Translations under genes and position numbers: made by a program | Source: Candidatus Latescibacterota bacterium | Lineage (GTDB): Bacteria; JAAXHH01 | Assembly: GCA_022821085.1 (NCBI GenBank) | Contig: JAJEEG010000006.1 | Coordinates: forward strand, 1,137,330 to 1,201,329 | Reading direction: 5' to 3' | DNA: 64,000 bases | Notes under the pieces: model-generated | Database searches by the model: none | Seen by the model: the letters and a program-made list of their open reading frames with translations, nothing else | What the model was told of the DNA's origin: nothing | Part shown: one piece after another, positions 28,112 through 36,976 of the stretch | Layout of the letters: each line of letters opens with the position of its first letter | Position numbering within the stretch: position 1 is the stretch's first letter

Positions 28112-28465
28112 GGTCTGCTCCGAGAAGGTACTGGGTTATGGATCGTACTGGGTCGTGGGTGATGAGTTATGCGCGATGTATGACGCGTGACGTGATTCGC
28201 TCAAAGCGTGTTTCAGCGATTTTCGATCTGCCGGCTGCCTACCCGGCGGTATGATTCGAGTATAGGATTCCGACGAACCAGCGTCAACGAAATTGGGGCG
28301 CGACAATGGTCTGCCGAAAGCCAGGGATCGCCAATCTGATTGAATCGGCCCCGGCCGCACTTTATTTTCTCGAATAGGAGCGATTTCAACCTGACCCCCC
28401 GGCCTTTCGGCATTACCCTTCAGGTGAGAACCGGAGCATTCCTGGTTTCTTGAGGTAGCCAGCCC
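28112..28465. other. Divergent intergenic region
   Basis: 354 bases between the TIM-barrel gene (minus) and the 797-residue gene (plus). It holds a weak plus-strand promoter candidate at 28340-28368 and imperfect repeats of a gtactgggt element at 28128-28153. Slightly richer in A+T than its surroundings. No gene is supported. Confidence 0.5.
28340..28368 (+). promoter_or_regulatory. Weak candidate promoter for the 797-residue gene
   Basis: TTGAAT (28340-28345), 17-base spacer, TATTTT (28363-28368); four of six matches in each hexamer, about 98 bases before the ATG. Confidence 0.3.
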
Positions 28466-30859
28466 ATGATCTGTACCGAACACCTGCGCATTGCGCCGAT
28501 GCGGCACGGGGACGCCCCCATCCTTCGTTTCGAGGTCCGGGATCCCGACCGTGGTTGGCGCACCGTGCTGTCCCATCAGGCCGAAAACAAGCAACGTCCC
28601 TGGGAAAAGGATGTGGGGTCGTCGATTGAAGACCTGGAGATCGCCCCGTCGAATGGCGGCCTTGCCTCGATCTTCACGGAAGTCTCCACCGGGGACGGGA
28701 ACATGCTCATCCGCCGCGGCAGGATCGCCGAGCACCGGATCGAAGAACGGATAAGCGTCGAATCCAACAACCGGCTCCGCGTCGAGGTTCGCGATCGCCT
28801 GATCCGTTCCGGTGTACCCGTCGCTCGCCTGATGAACCACTACTATTTCGTGCCCGACGGCCGGGCAATGGGATACGCCCTTCCTCTGGACTTTGCGTGG
28901 CTTCCCGGGCTGCACGACAACGAGGAACACGTGGCCGGCGAGTGGTTCTTCCGGTCGCCCTGCGCCATCGTTTTGGCCCACGGTGTTTATGCCGCCATCG
29001 TGCCGGACCTGGACCGCATGCAGGAGCAGCCGGACCTGCCCCACGCTCTCGATCTGCGCGCCTGGCATCATCCCGGCAGCGGAGAGACCTACGGCCTCCC
29101 GCGCCTCTCCTATGGAATCTGCCAATGGAAACCGGGTGGCCACGTGCTGACGGCCCGTGATGAAGCCGCTCCGGTCAGCGGGACGGAGATCACCTACGGC
29201 TTTGATCTTTTGATCGGTACCGCCGAGGGTCCCGAATCGATCGTGTCCAAGGTCACGGAATTGCTGTGGGACAAATACGGGACGCGGTATTTGAAGGACG
29301 TTCGGCCCCAGGTCATGCCCTTCGAGGAATACGGAAGATGGTACACCTACAAGCATGAACTTAAACTATGGACAAAGCCCGTATCCTGCGGTAGTCGAAC
29401 GGGTTATGGCATCGATAACACCTGGCGCAGGGGCGTCAACTACCACGCCTGGGAGAATGACTTCCAATCGGGTTTCGGCCTGCTGCATTACGGAAGGAAA
29501 TGGACCGATGACGACCTGGTCGATATCGCCGAGGGGATGATCAACCTGCGGCTTTCCTCGCCCCGGCGAGACGGCGCTTTCCCTTGTATATACAATGTCG
29601 ATACAGCGTCCTGGGAAGGGGCCATGTACTGGACTTCCTGGCCCGCGCATCCTATGGACGGATACGACCTCCAGTCCATGGGCGTAACGGCCTGGTGGAT
29701 GCTCTACTGGTATGAACAGTACCCTGATCTCGAACGCGGGTCCGAGATGCTGAACTGGATCATCGAATTCTGCCGGTTCCTGGTCGACGCCCAGCTCCCG
29801 TCCGGCGCCATTCCCACCTATTTCGATCGTCAGCTCAACCCGACGCCGCAACTGAAGGAAGATGCCCCCACGGCCATCGGCGGCGCAGTGCTGGCGAAGA
29901 CCGCCCGCATCGTTGGAGATCCCGAAATGGAGCGTGCCGCCATGAAGGCCGGCGCGTTTATGAGCCGGGAAATCGTTCCGCAGATGAAGTTCCAGGATTT
30001 CGAACTCTTCTATTCCTGCGCGCCGAGACCTTTGTACTGGGTCGATCCGCTCAATGGAATCCCGCCGGTCAACACACTTGCCGTTCAATGGGCCGCCGAC
30101 CACTTCCTGGCCCTGTACCGGTTGACGGAAGACGGGCGGTGGCTGCGGCAGGGCGAGTACTGCCTGGGCCTGTTGTCCCTGTTCCAGCAGGTGTGGGCGC
30201 CGAACCGGTTCGGCAAGGCCTGCCTTTTCGGCGGATTCGGCGTGATGAATTGCGACGGGGAATGGAACGACGGCCGGCAGTCCCGATTGGTGCCCTCTTA
30301 CGCGGATTTTTACCTCGCCACGGGCAGGATCGAATACCTCGAGCGGGCCGTGGCCGCTTCTCGCGCCGCTTTCGCCGCCATGGACATGGAGGAGAACCAC
30401 GCCAACGGCATCAACGACTACCGCGTCACCATGGCGGAACAGGTAAAGGTGGAGCAGGGGATCGGGTTGTCGCCCGAGAGTCTCATGCACGGCGATCCCC
30501 GGGTACATACCGGGGAAGGCGGCGGATGGACGGGCTTCAACTGGGGGCCCGGCGGCGGCCTCAGCGCCACCGCATACCTTGAAAGGCATTTCGGAAGTAT
30601 CTGGGTGGATGTCGCCGCACAAACGGCGGTTGGCATCGACGGAGTCACGGACGAAGCGACAGAATGGACCAACGGACACATCAATTTGTCCATTGCCAAT
30701 GCACTGCAACAACTGACATCACCGTATACCGCGCGTCGCAAGATCGTGGTCAAATTCGGTCGCATGGACGAGGACTTATACAGGATCAGGTTGAATGATC
30801 AGGACCGGGGAGCATTGACGAAGGAAACGCTGGCGCAGGGTCTGGAGATCGAGATCTGA
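28466..30859 (+). CDS. Unrecognised 797-residue protein, probable alpha/alpha-toroid enzyme
   Basis: I do not recognise the family. No signal peptide is visible, so it is probably cytoplasmic. The first 300 residues are beta-rich; from about 310 to 700 there are repeated helical segments rich in Trp, Tyr and Gly (for example AWWMLYWYEQYPDLERG, VQWAADHFLALYRLTEDGRW, RLVPSYADFYLATG), as in (alpha/alpha)6-barrel sugar-processing enzymes. Candidate acidic and aromatic site residues lie in CIYNVDTASWEGAMYW and TGEGGGWTGFNWGPGGG. The start is set by TTGAGGT upstream. It precedes a PhyH oxygenase gene by 31 bases. A glycosidase, lyase or epimerase role is inference only. Confidence 0.8.
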   Translation: MICTEHLRIAPMRHGDAPILRFEVRDPDRGWRTVLSHQAENKQRPWEKDVGSSIEDLEIAPSNGGLASIFTEVSTGDGNMLIRRGRIAEHRIEERISVESNNRLRVEVRDRLIRSGVPVARLMNHYYFVPDGRAMGYALPLDFAWLPGLHDNEEHVAGEWFFRSPCAIVLAHGVYAAIVPDLDRMQEQPDLPHALDLRAWHHPGSGETYGLPRLSYGICQWKPGGHVLTARDEAAPVSGTEITYGFDLLIGTAEGPESIVSKVTELLWDKYGTRYLKDVRPQVMPFEEYGRWYTYKHELKLWTKPVSCGSRTGYGIDNTWRRGVNYHAWENDFQSGFGLLHYGRKWTDDDLVDIAEGMINLRLSSPRRDGAFPCIYNVDTASWEGAMYWTSWPAHPMDGYDLQSMGVTAWWMLYWYEQYPDLERGSEMLNWIIEFCRFLVDAQLPSGAIPTYFDRQLNPTPQLKEDAPTAIGGAVLAKTARIVGDPEMERAAMKAGAFMSREIVPQMKFQDFELFYSCAPRPLYWVDPLNGIPPVNTLAVQWAADHFLALYRLTEDGRWLRQGEYCLGLLSLFQQVWAPNRFGKACLFGGFGVMNCDGEWNDGRQSRLVPSYADFYLATGRIEYLERAVAASRAAFAAMDMEENHANGINDYRVTMAEQVKVEQGIGLSPESLMHGDPRVHTGEGGGWTGFNWGPGGGLSATAYLERHFGSIWVDVAAQTAVGIDGVTDEATEWTNGHINLSIANALQQLTSPYTARRKIVVKFGRMDEDLYRIRLNDQDRGALTKETLAQGLEIEI

Positions 30860-30890
30860 TGTTAGATCAGAAGCAGGAGGGCAACAACCG

Positions 30891-31733
30891 GTGAAACTAT
30901 CTTCGTCTCAGCTCGAAGCGTATCAACGGGACGGGTATGTCATTGTCGACTGCCCCTTTCCGCAGATCCTCACCATGAACTGCCTTAAAGCCGTGGATAA
31001 AGTTGCCGTCGATCCTGCGTTGATTTCCACGGACACCCGGCGGAATCATTATCGGCTGGAGCCACAGATTCCAGGCTCCTACTGGTGCGCGCTCGACCAT
31101 TCCCTGCCTTTCCTGCAGATCATGCTCCATCCGGAAATCCATGAAATGGCGCGGCAACTGGCCGGCGACGACGATGTCTACCTCCGCAACGGCGGTATCA
31201 ATGAACTGGCGCCCGACCACTCGTTCTGGTGGCATCGCGACAGTGAAATGGTCTACACCGAGTTCATGCACTACTTCTCCGGCGCTTCGGCCGCACAGGG
31301 CTGCCTCCGGGTCATTCCCGGCAGCCATATCGGGTCCTCCGAACCGTTCAAGGAAGAAGCGGAACGCAGGCGGAAGGACCAGGGATATCCCGACGAATAC
31401 TGGGTCGACGGCCTCGCGGACGTGGCATTGCCTGGAGAGGTCACGCTCGAGGTCAGGCCGGATCAGTTTATCGTCCGTGACTCCAGGATCTACCACGCGA
31501 CCGGGCTCAATACATCCAGGGACGGCAGGTTGATGAGTCACTGGCTGTTTCGCCACGGCGCCTGCGACGACCACAGGTTCCACTTCGAGGATGTGCTTAC
31601 AGAGGAACTGATCGAGGCGCTAACACGTGAGCAGCGGGATGCGCTTTGGCTGGGGAGAGATTTCGAGATTGCCGAGGCATACCGGGAAGAACGGGAACGA
31701 GAGAAGGGGAAGGTGATGTGGGGAGTGGTGTGA
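30891..31733 (+). CDS. Phytanoyl-CoA dioxygenase (PhyH) family oxygenase
   Basis: 280-residue Fe(II)/2-oxoglutarate-dependent oxygenase. Typical start of the family, LEAYQRDGYVIVDCPFP; iron ligands are His and Asp of WWHRDSEM (about residues 117-124) and the His of RIYHATGLNTS (about 199-209), followed by an Arg that would bind 2-oxoglutarate. Begins with GTG at 30891 after AGGAGGG. Probably co-transcribed with the upstream 797-residue gene; together they may modify one small molecule, but the substrate cannot be inferred. Confidence 0.88.
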   Translation: MKLSSSQLEAYQRDGYVIVDCPFPQILTMNCLKAVDKVAVDPALISTDTRRNHYRLEPQIPGSYWCALDHSLPFLQIMLHPEIHEMARQLAGDDDVYLRNGGINELAPDHSFWWHRDSEMVYTEFMHYFSGASAAQGCLRVIPGSHIGSSEPFKEEAERRRKDQGYPDEYWVDGLADVALPGEVTLEVRPDQFIVRDSRIYHATGLNTSRDGRLMSHWLFRHGACDDHRFHFEDVLTEELIEALTREQRDALWLGRDFEIAEAYREEREREKGKVMWGVV

Positions 31734-31769
31734 GCAGGTTCCCTGAGTCCGGTTTAGAAGTTGTCTTGA

Positions 31770-31795
31770 CTCGACCCGTGTGAACGGTCGTCGAG
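31770..31795. terminator. Hairpin between convergent genes, possible terminator
   Basis: CTCGAC-CCG and CGG-tc-GTCGAG pair around a TGTGAA loop (31770-31795), with a two-base bulge, in the 63-base gap between the PhyH gene and the beta-barrel gene. There is no T-tract on either side, so intrinsic termination is doubtful. Confidence 0.25.
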
Positions 31796-31796
31796 A

Positions 31797-32669
31797 TCAG
31801 AACGCATACCGCAACGACGCCCTGAATCCGTGCCTTCTGAGCATCGCCCAGGTTTCGGCGAGGTCTAACTCCAGCGGTTCACGGCTGCCGTCCTTCCAGA
31901 CGACCTGACCGGTGGCTCTTCCGGTCTCCACGATTCCCCAATCCACGTATCGCCATGCAAGATCGAGCGTGATCTTGTCAGAAAGCGATGTAGCCACGCC
32001 TGCCGTCAGCATCACGGTGAAATCAACGTTCCGGCCGTCCGGCACAGTCGTCTCCGTCCTCGGAAATTCCATATGTATATCGTGGATATCGGCATAGTGC
32101 AGGCCAGCGCCGCTTCCCGCGAACACGCGGATGGGACCGTGCGCTATGAAATCCATGTACGCGGCGACCATGCCGGATGCGGATCGCAGATCCGCCGATA
32201 CGGACTGGAGCGCATCGGTCTGGAGAAAGTTGGCGGTCCCTTCGAAGGCGAAACTCGGGCGGTAGGATATGGACGTTTCCAGGCGTAGACCCGGCGTCGC
32301 GATGTAGCCGAGGCCGACCTCGAAACCGCCCGCCATGCCGAAATCACCCCGCGTACCTCTAGCGATGCCATCGCCCCCCGTTCCACACCCGTAGAGCGCC
32401 GCAGGAGTCGTACTCAGACAATTCCTGTCCCCAAACCTGGTTTTCGCGGGCAGATCGAGGTTCGCACCGGCCCGAAGGTAGAAAGTGTTTCGGTGTTCGG
32501 TGAGGCCGGTTGCTTCAGTGGCGGTATCGGCTCCGAGCGAATGGACTTCACCTGAACCAGAGACCGAGGTCGCCTGGGCGCCTGCAGGATTGATGTCCAT
32601 GACTGCCAGAGTCGTAGCCAGAGATATGACTGTTCTGATCCCTAAGGCTATCCAGCGGTCGTTGGCCAT
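31797..32669 (-). CDS. Probable outer-membrane beta-barrel protein
   Basis: 290 residues. A signal peptide (TVISLATTLAVMDINPAGAQA, cleaved about residue 32) is followed by alternating strands such as LRLETSISYRPSFAFEG, KITLDLAWRYVDWG and a C-terminal strand FRASLRYAF ending in Phe, the beta-barrel insertion signal. Size fits an eight-stranded barrel. A Cys pair (NCLS, YGCG) is present in an early loop. Its ATG follows GGAGGAAC. It lies 24 bases after the endo/exonuclease/phosphatase gene and may share its transcript. Role unknown. Confidence 0.75.
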   Translation of the reverse strand: MANDRWIALGIRTVISLATTLAVMDINPAGAQATSVSGSGEVHSLGADTATEATGLTEHRNTFYLRAGANLDLPAKTRFGDRNCLSTTPAALYGCGTGGDGIARGTRGDFGMAGGFEVGLGYIATPGLRLETSISYRPSFAFEGTANFLQTDALQSVSADLRSASGMVAAYMDFIAHGPIRVFAGSGAGLHYADIHDIHMEFPRTETTVPDGRNVDFTVMLTAGVATSLSDKITLDLAWRYVDWGIVETGRATGQVVWKDGSREPLELDLAETWAMLRRHGFRASLRYAF

Positions 32670-32693
32670 GTTCCTCCAAACATCAAAGTGAGT

Positions 32694-33554
32694 TCAATCG
32701 ATTTCAATCAGGATCCGACAGTGGTCGCTTGATCCCCACTCGTCGGGATTGTTCAACGCCCTGGTTCGTACGCTGTGGTGGAACCCCCTTGACGCAAACA
32801 CGTAGTCTAGTTGATGTACGGCGTTTTCGGGTGTTTTAACGCGTAAGGAGTAGTAGGTAGGGACATTCTTTGTCTCTGGAGGCAATCCAGGTGGAACGGG
32901 ATCGGTTTTTCTTCCGTCCGGATAGCGCGGACCGACGTATTCAAGTCCCAATGCGTCCATACGATCAAAAACCGTTCGGTCGCGTTCAGGAAGTACCAGG
33001 TTTGTGTCTGTAGACTGGAAAACCGTATTCAGGTCCCCCGCAGCCAGAATCCGATGAGTGCCTGGATCAATGTCTCCGATAAATGTCGAGAGATCCGAGA
33101 TGATGCGATGTGTCGAAGCGTCCGAGTATCCAGCCCACCATTTCGTGTCCACCGAAACGTGAGGTCTCATCCAGCGCGCGTACATCGATACTACGATAAA
33201 AGGTTCATGATCGCGTGGAATCACACGAGCGGCCGCAATGGTACCGACGTCGCTAACGACCATTTCATCGAAATCAGTTGAGCTGTAAAGAGGGAGAACT
33301 CGCTTGAACCACTCAACCTCGACTCGGTCCGAAAGCTTGACGACCAACGGCCAGCGTTCGTAATCACTCAGGCTGTCCCACTGGTCGCCACTGGTAGTAA
33401 TTGATCCGGTGTCGATACTGGAAGGTAGATCGGGCGGGACTTTGCCGGTCTCTTGTAACAGCGCGACATCCGCATCCATCTCGAGTAGCTCGTCCCAGGG
33501 TGCTTTTCTTTTTCCTATATTCCAGCAAACTACGGTTGTCACGAAATCCCTCAC
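32694..33554 (-). CDS. Endonuclease/exonuclease/phosphatase family protein
   Basis: 286 residues of the Mg-dependent EEP fold (DNase I, exonuclease III, phosphoesterases). Motifs in order: VVCWNIGK at the N-terminus, ALLQETG with the metal Glu, ILAAGDLNTVF with Asp and Asn, and the terminal GSSDHCRILIEI with Asp-His. No signal peptide. It begins with GTG overlapping the DUF4432 stop by four bases. The coding sequence is clearly less G+C-rich than its neighbours, which hints at separate acquisition. Substrate (nucleic acid, lipid or sugar phosphate) unknown. Confidence 0.85.
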   Translation of the reverse strand: MRDFVTTVVCWNIGKRKAPWDELLEMDADVALLQETGKVPPDLPSSIDTGSITTSGDQWDSLSDYERWPLVVKLSDRVEVEWFKRVLPLYSSTDFDEMVVSDVGTIAAARVIPRDHEPFIVVSMYARWMRPHVSVDTKWWAGYSDASTHRIISDLSTFIGDIDPGTHRILAAGDLNTVFQSTDTNLVLPERDRTVFDRMDALGLEYVGPRYPDGRKTDPVPPGLPPETKNVPTYYSLRVKTPENAVHQLDYVFASRGFHHSVRTRALNNPDEWGSSDHCRILIEID

Positions 33555-34627
33555 CCACCAACCTTCGCCTCGAACGCCGCAATTTCTTCCGCACCTTCCA
33601 GCACGCCGATCTCCAGGTGAAAGTCGCGTACTTCGTCGGGCTCGATGTGCTGCAGGTAGCCGTTCTTGCGGTTCCAGGCCCGGCCGAGCATGCTGACGTT
33701 GCCTGGTTCGATGCCGGTGACGTAAGTTCCCTTGTGGAAGTGCTGCCAGTGGCTGACGATGGGGATCTCCGCCTTGGGGAAGGACCAGTACAGGCCCAGG
33801 CCGAGCCGGTCATTGATCAGGCCGACGCGGCACAGACCGCTGGCATCGGCCCTGGGACGGAGGACGTAGACGTCGTCGTGGGCTTCGTCTGCAGGTGCAG
33901 AAACCGTAGAAAACGTCGCTGGATCGACCTCCCGGTCTTCGAGCCACTCCGTCGACTTTTCGCTGTCGATGACGACGCGCGTGCCCTCGTCGAGAATGGG
34001 GAAACCGGGATTGCAGTGGTAGACGAACATGAGCGGTGAGCGATCGACCGACTGGTTGTGTATACGGTCGTGGATGTGCAGCGATTTCTCGCCCAGGACG
34101 GTCGAAATCTCCCGGGTGAGTTCCAGGTTGGTGCCGAAGACGACGGCTTCCCTGATCTTTCCGCGCACCTTGATGATGTAGTCGTCGCCGTCCCACTGGC
34201 CATCGGTATGGACCTGGCGGGCCGGAAGAAAGGACAGGCGCCCGTGGAGACCGAGTTCTTCGTTTTCTTCTTCTGGATCGGTCTCCGGGTGCCCCGTGAA
34301 GGTCATCCCGCAGCTCAGGACCAGCCCGCCGTAGAACCCGCGCATCCAGCCGTATCCCTGAGGTTCGTAGAACGACGGTCCCACGTCGCCCGTGTTGCCT
34401 CGGAAGCAGAGCGACATGCCCTTGTAGTGGGCCGAGGCCACGTCCAACGCCCGTCCGGGCAGCAGGGAGAAGCACAGGCCCGAGGCGTTGAATACCTCGA
34501 TGAGATCGGCGCCCCGGTCGCTGCCTTCGCGCAGTTCGCCGTACCGGGCGTGGGCCACCTGGCTCATGTCGCCGACAAGATCAAGCAGTTCCCTGCGTGT
34601 AAACTCTTTTCCGAATAGACGTGCCAT
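33551..34627 (-). CDS. DUF4432 / aldose-1-epimerase-like protein
   Basis: 358 residues of the DUF4432 family within the galactose mutarotase-like fold. Evidence: the N-terminal ARLFGKEFTRRELLDLVGD, LPGRALDVASAHYKGM, LVLSCGMTFTGHP, GLHGRLSFLPA and the late GIEPGNVSMLGRAWNR, a set typical of this group. ATG at 34627 is chosen because GGAAGG lies five bases before it; a GTG two codons earlier is possible. Probably acts on a sugar or sugar derivative; activity for DUF4432 members is not well established. Confidence 0.8.
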   Translation of the reverse strand: MARLFGKEFTRRELLDLVGDMSQVAHARYGELREGSDRGADLIEVFNASGLCFSLLPGRALDVASAHYKGMSLCFRGNTGDVGPSFYEPQGYGWMRGFYGGLVLSCGMTFTGHPETDPEEENEELGLHGRLSFLPARQVHTDGQWDGDDYIIKVRGKIREAVVFGTNLELTREISTVLGEKSLHIHDRIHNQSVDRSPLMFVYHCNPGFPILDEGTRVVIDSEKSTEWLEDREVDPATFSTVSAPADEAHDDVYVLRPRADASGLCRVGLINDRLGLGLYWSFPKAEIPIVSHWQHFHKGTYVTGIEPGNVSMLGRAWNRKNGYLQHIEPDEVRDFHLEIGVLEGAEEIAAFEAKVGG

Positions 34628-34676
34628 GGTCACCTTCCTGGATGGAATCGTTTCAGCTAGTTACGTAGACACTTAT

Positions 34677-36416
34677 CTACTTCTGCTGGATCTTCGCCCA
34701 GGTATCGCGCAGGGTGATCGTCCGGTTGAACACGGGTCCGGTTTGGGCGGACTCTGGCATGGCTTGATCAGACTCTGGCATGGCCCGTTCGGTCGCCGGC
34801 CCGTCGGATTTCGAGTCGACAGTATCGACGCAGAAGTAGCCCAGCCGCTCGAACTGGTAGTTCACGCCGGGTTCGGCCTCCGCCAGTCCGGGTTCGACCT
34901 TGCAGTCCGTGACGATCTTGAGCGAATCTGGATTCAACAAGGAACGGTCATCGTCGACTTCACCCGGACGGGGATCCGGGTCGCTGAACAGCCGGTCGTA
35001 AAGGCGTACGGTAGCGTTCAGGGCATGGGCGGCCGATACCCAGTGGATGGTGCCGCGTACCTTTCGGCCGTCCGGCGTAGTCCCGCCCCGGGATTCCGGA
35101 TCGTAGGTGCAGTGCAGTTCGACTACGCGCCCGGCATCGTCCTTGATCACGTCGGTGCAGGTGATGTAGTAGCCGTAACGCAGGCGGACTTCCCGGCCCG
35201 GCGCGAGCCGGAAGAACTTCCGCGGCGGATCTTCCATGAAGTCGTTCCGCTCGATGTAGATTTCCCGGGAGAAGGGCACCTGCCGCGTCCCCATGCCCTC
35301 GTCCTCGGGATTGTTCACGGCTTCCATCTGCTCTGTCTGGTCGGCCGGATAATTGGTGATAACGACCTTGAGCGGATCCAGCACGCCCATGACCCGGGGT
35401 GCCCGCTTGTTCAGGTCCTCCCGGATGATGAAATCCGCCAGGGCCATGTCGATGAGATTGTGGTTCTTGGCCACGCCGACGCGGTCGCAGAGGGTCCGGA
35501 CGGCCTCGGGGGTGTATCCCCGGCGCCGCAGGCCGGACAGCGTGGGCATGCGGGGGTCGTCCCACCCGGAAAGCACGCTTTCTTCGATGAGGGGCCGGTA
35601 GAAGCGCTTCGAAAGCACGGTGTGGGCCAGCGCCAGCGGAGCGAATTCAATCTGCTGGGGATGGTAGACGTCCAGCCGGTCCAGGATCCAGTCGTAGAGC
35701 GGCCGGTTGTTTTCGAACTCCAGGGTGCAGAGCGAATGGGTGATGCCTTCGATGGAATCTGATAGACAGTGGGTAAAGTCGTACATGGGATACACCCGCC
35801 ACTTGTCCCCGGTGCGGTAATGATGGGCGTGCCGGATCCGGTAGAGCACGGGGTCGCGCATCGTCAGGTTGGGATGGGCCATGTCAATCCGGGCCCGCAG
35901 GACGTGCGTGCCGTCCGGAAACTCCCCGGCCTGCATGCGTTCGAACAGGTTCAGGTTCTCATCGGCCGCCCGGTCGCGGTACGGACTGTTGCGGCCAGGT
36001 TCCGTGGGCGTGCCCCGATGATCCCGCATTTCTTCCCAGGTCAGGCTGTCTACGTAGGCGTCGCCCTGGTCCACGAGCTTCAGTGCGTAGGCGTACAGCT
36101 GATCGAAGTAATCAGAGGCGAAGTACAGCCGGTCCTCCCAGTCAAAACCCAGCCACCGGATGTCCCGCTTGATCCCCTCCACGAAGTCCACGTTCTCGGT
36201 CTCCGGATTCGAGTCGTCGAACCGGAGGTTGCACACGCCCCCATACTCTTCTGCCACGCCGAAATTCAGGCAGATCGACTTGGCGTGACCGATATGGAGA
36301 TAGCCGTTCGGCTCCGGGGGGAAACGTGTATGCACCTTTCCCCCGAACTTGCCGCTCTCCATGTCCGCGTCGATGATTTCGCGTATGAAATCCCTGTACG
36401 GTTTTTCCGTGCTCAT
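34677..36416 (-). CDS. glnS: Glutaminyl-tRNA synthetase
   Basis: Class I synthetase charging tRNA-Gln. 579 residues: [15 protein letters not shown] with the HIGH motif near residue 35, the GlnRS-type [14 protein letters not shown] as the KMSKS equivalent, and a C-terminal anticodon-binding beta-barrel ending [17 protein letters not shown] like E. coli GlnRS. Just before that end the sequence is lengthened by a 21-bp tandem duplication coding AMPES twice. Presence of GlnRS means Gln-tRNA need not depend on transamidation. Candidate promoter at 36461-36489. Confidence 0.96.
   Translation of the reverse strand: MSTEKPYRDFIREIIDADMESGKFGGKVHTRFPPEPNGYLHIGHAKSICLNFGVAEEYGGVCNLRFDDSNPETENVDFVEGIKRDIRWLGFDWEDRLYFASDYFDQLYAYALKLVDQGDAYVDSLTWEEMRDHRGTPTEPGRNSPYRDRAADENLNLFERMQAGEFPDGTHVLRARIDMAHPNLTMRDPVLYRIRHAHHYRTGDKWRVYPMYDFTHCLSDSIEGITHSLCTLEFENNRPLYDWILDRLDVYHPQQIEFAPLALAHTVLSKRFYRPLIEESVLSGWDDPRMPTLSGLRRRGYTPEAVRTLCDRVGVAKNHNLIDMALADFIIREDLNKRAPRVMGVLDPLKVVITNYPADQTEQMEAVNNPEDEGMGTRQVPFSREIYIERNDFMEDPPRKFFRLAPGREVRLRYGYYITCTDVIKDDAGRVVELHCTYDPESRGGTTPDGRKVRGTIHWVSAAHALNATVRLYDRLFSDPDPRPGEVDDDRSLLNPDSLKIVTDCKVEPGLAEAEPGVNYQFERLGYFCVDTVDSKSDGPATERAMPESDQAMPESAQTGPVFNRTITLRDTWAKIQQK
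34750..34790. repeat. 21-bp tandem duplication in glnS
   Basis: The 11-base core gactctggcat occurs at 34750-34760 and again at 34771-34781, with partly matching flanks; period 21 bases. It duplicates seven residues ([14 protein letters not shown]) in a surface linker near the GlnRS C-terminus. Confidence 0.75.
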
Positions 36417-36460
36417 AACTTCCTGTTCCGGTTATCGTTGGAACGGATTCAAGACCGTGT

Positions 36461-36489
36461 AATATAGGGTGTTAGGCGGGAAGTAGCAA
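36461..36489 (-). promoter_or_regulatory. Candidate promoter for glnS
   Basis: Minus-strand TTGCTA (36489-36484), 17-base spacer and TATATT (36466-36461), four and five of six matches, about 45 bases before the glnS ATG. Confidence 0.5.
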
Positions 36490-36526
36490 GGTGAAGATGG
36501 GGTGGTTAGAATGGATTAACCAACCT

Positions 36527-36859
36527 TCATACATGTGCGGCTTTCGCTGATCGGTTAAGGTCTCTGACACTTCTGCGCACTCGGGAACGAATAGCCTTAC
36601 CATTCATTACCAGTTCCCTGGATAACTCATAGACCTTCTGAGCGTTCATCCAGAACTCTGGAGTCTGGTCAAAGAATTCACCCAATGCGATAGCGGTCTC
36701 AGCCGTCACACCACGCCTTTCGTGTACGATTTCATGAAGTCTCGTGGCCGGAAGGTCTAAATCACGTGCCAGTCCGTTGACGGTCAATCCCATGTCTTGA
36801 ATTTGTTCGAGCAAAAGTGCTCCGGGGTGTGTTGCTATTCTATTAGTAGGTACATTCAT
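36527..36859 (-). CDS. HigA-family helix-turn-helix antitoxin-like regulator
   Basis: 110 residues from ATG at 36859 (GAGGAA ribosome binding site eight bases upstream). The XRE-type helix-turn-helix begins after the family signature ATHPGALLLEQIQDMGLTVNGLA and continues ETAIALGEFFDQTPEFWMNAQ, as in HigA/VapI proteins. HigB-type toxin genes normally precede higA, but only about 117 bases separate this gene from the methyltransferase gene, too little for a toxin. It is thus an orphan, perhaps a stand-alone repressor. The leader is A+T-rich with an inverted repeat. Confidence 0.85.
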   Translation of the reverse strand: MNVPTNRIATHPGALLLEQIQDMGLTVNGLARDLDLPATRLHEIVHERRGVTAETAIALGEFFDQTPEFWMNAQKVYELSRELVMNGKAIRSRVRRSVRDLNRSAKAAHV

Positions 36860-36900
36860 AATGAAATTCCTCATTCGTAATGGTTGTTCAATTCCACAGT

Positions 36901-36963
36901 AATACGTCAAGCGTAATACGAACAATTGTGAAAATCGAAAGCGGCGCTATTGATTTTCACAAT
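36901..36963. promoter_or_regulatory. Inverted and direct repeats upstream of the HigA-like gene
   Basis: Twelve-base arms ATTGTGAAAATC (36925-36936) and GATTTTCACAAT (36952-36963) form a perfect inverted repeat with a 15-base centre, and the direct repeat GTAATACG lies next to it (about 36899-36919). The sequence is A+T-rich with no T-tract, so an operator is more likely than a terminator. Confidence 0.5.
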
Positions 36964-36976
36964 GTCCGGTGATTTC

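Noticed and set aside
36925-36963. Inverted repeat as a terminator of the methyltransferase gene
   Set aside because: The stem is A+T-rich, the loop is 15 bases and no T-tract follows; an operator for the HigA-like gene fits better.
36860-36976. HigB toxin gene upstream of the HigA-like gene
   Set aside because: The gap is about 117 bases, too short for a toxin of about 90 residues, and no such frame is present.
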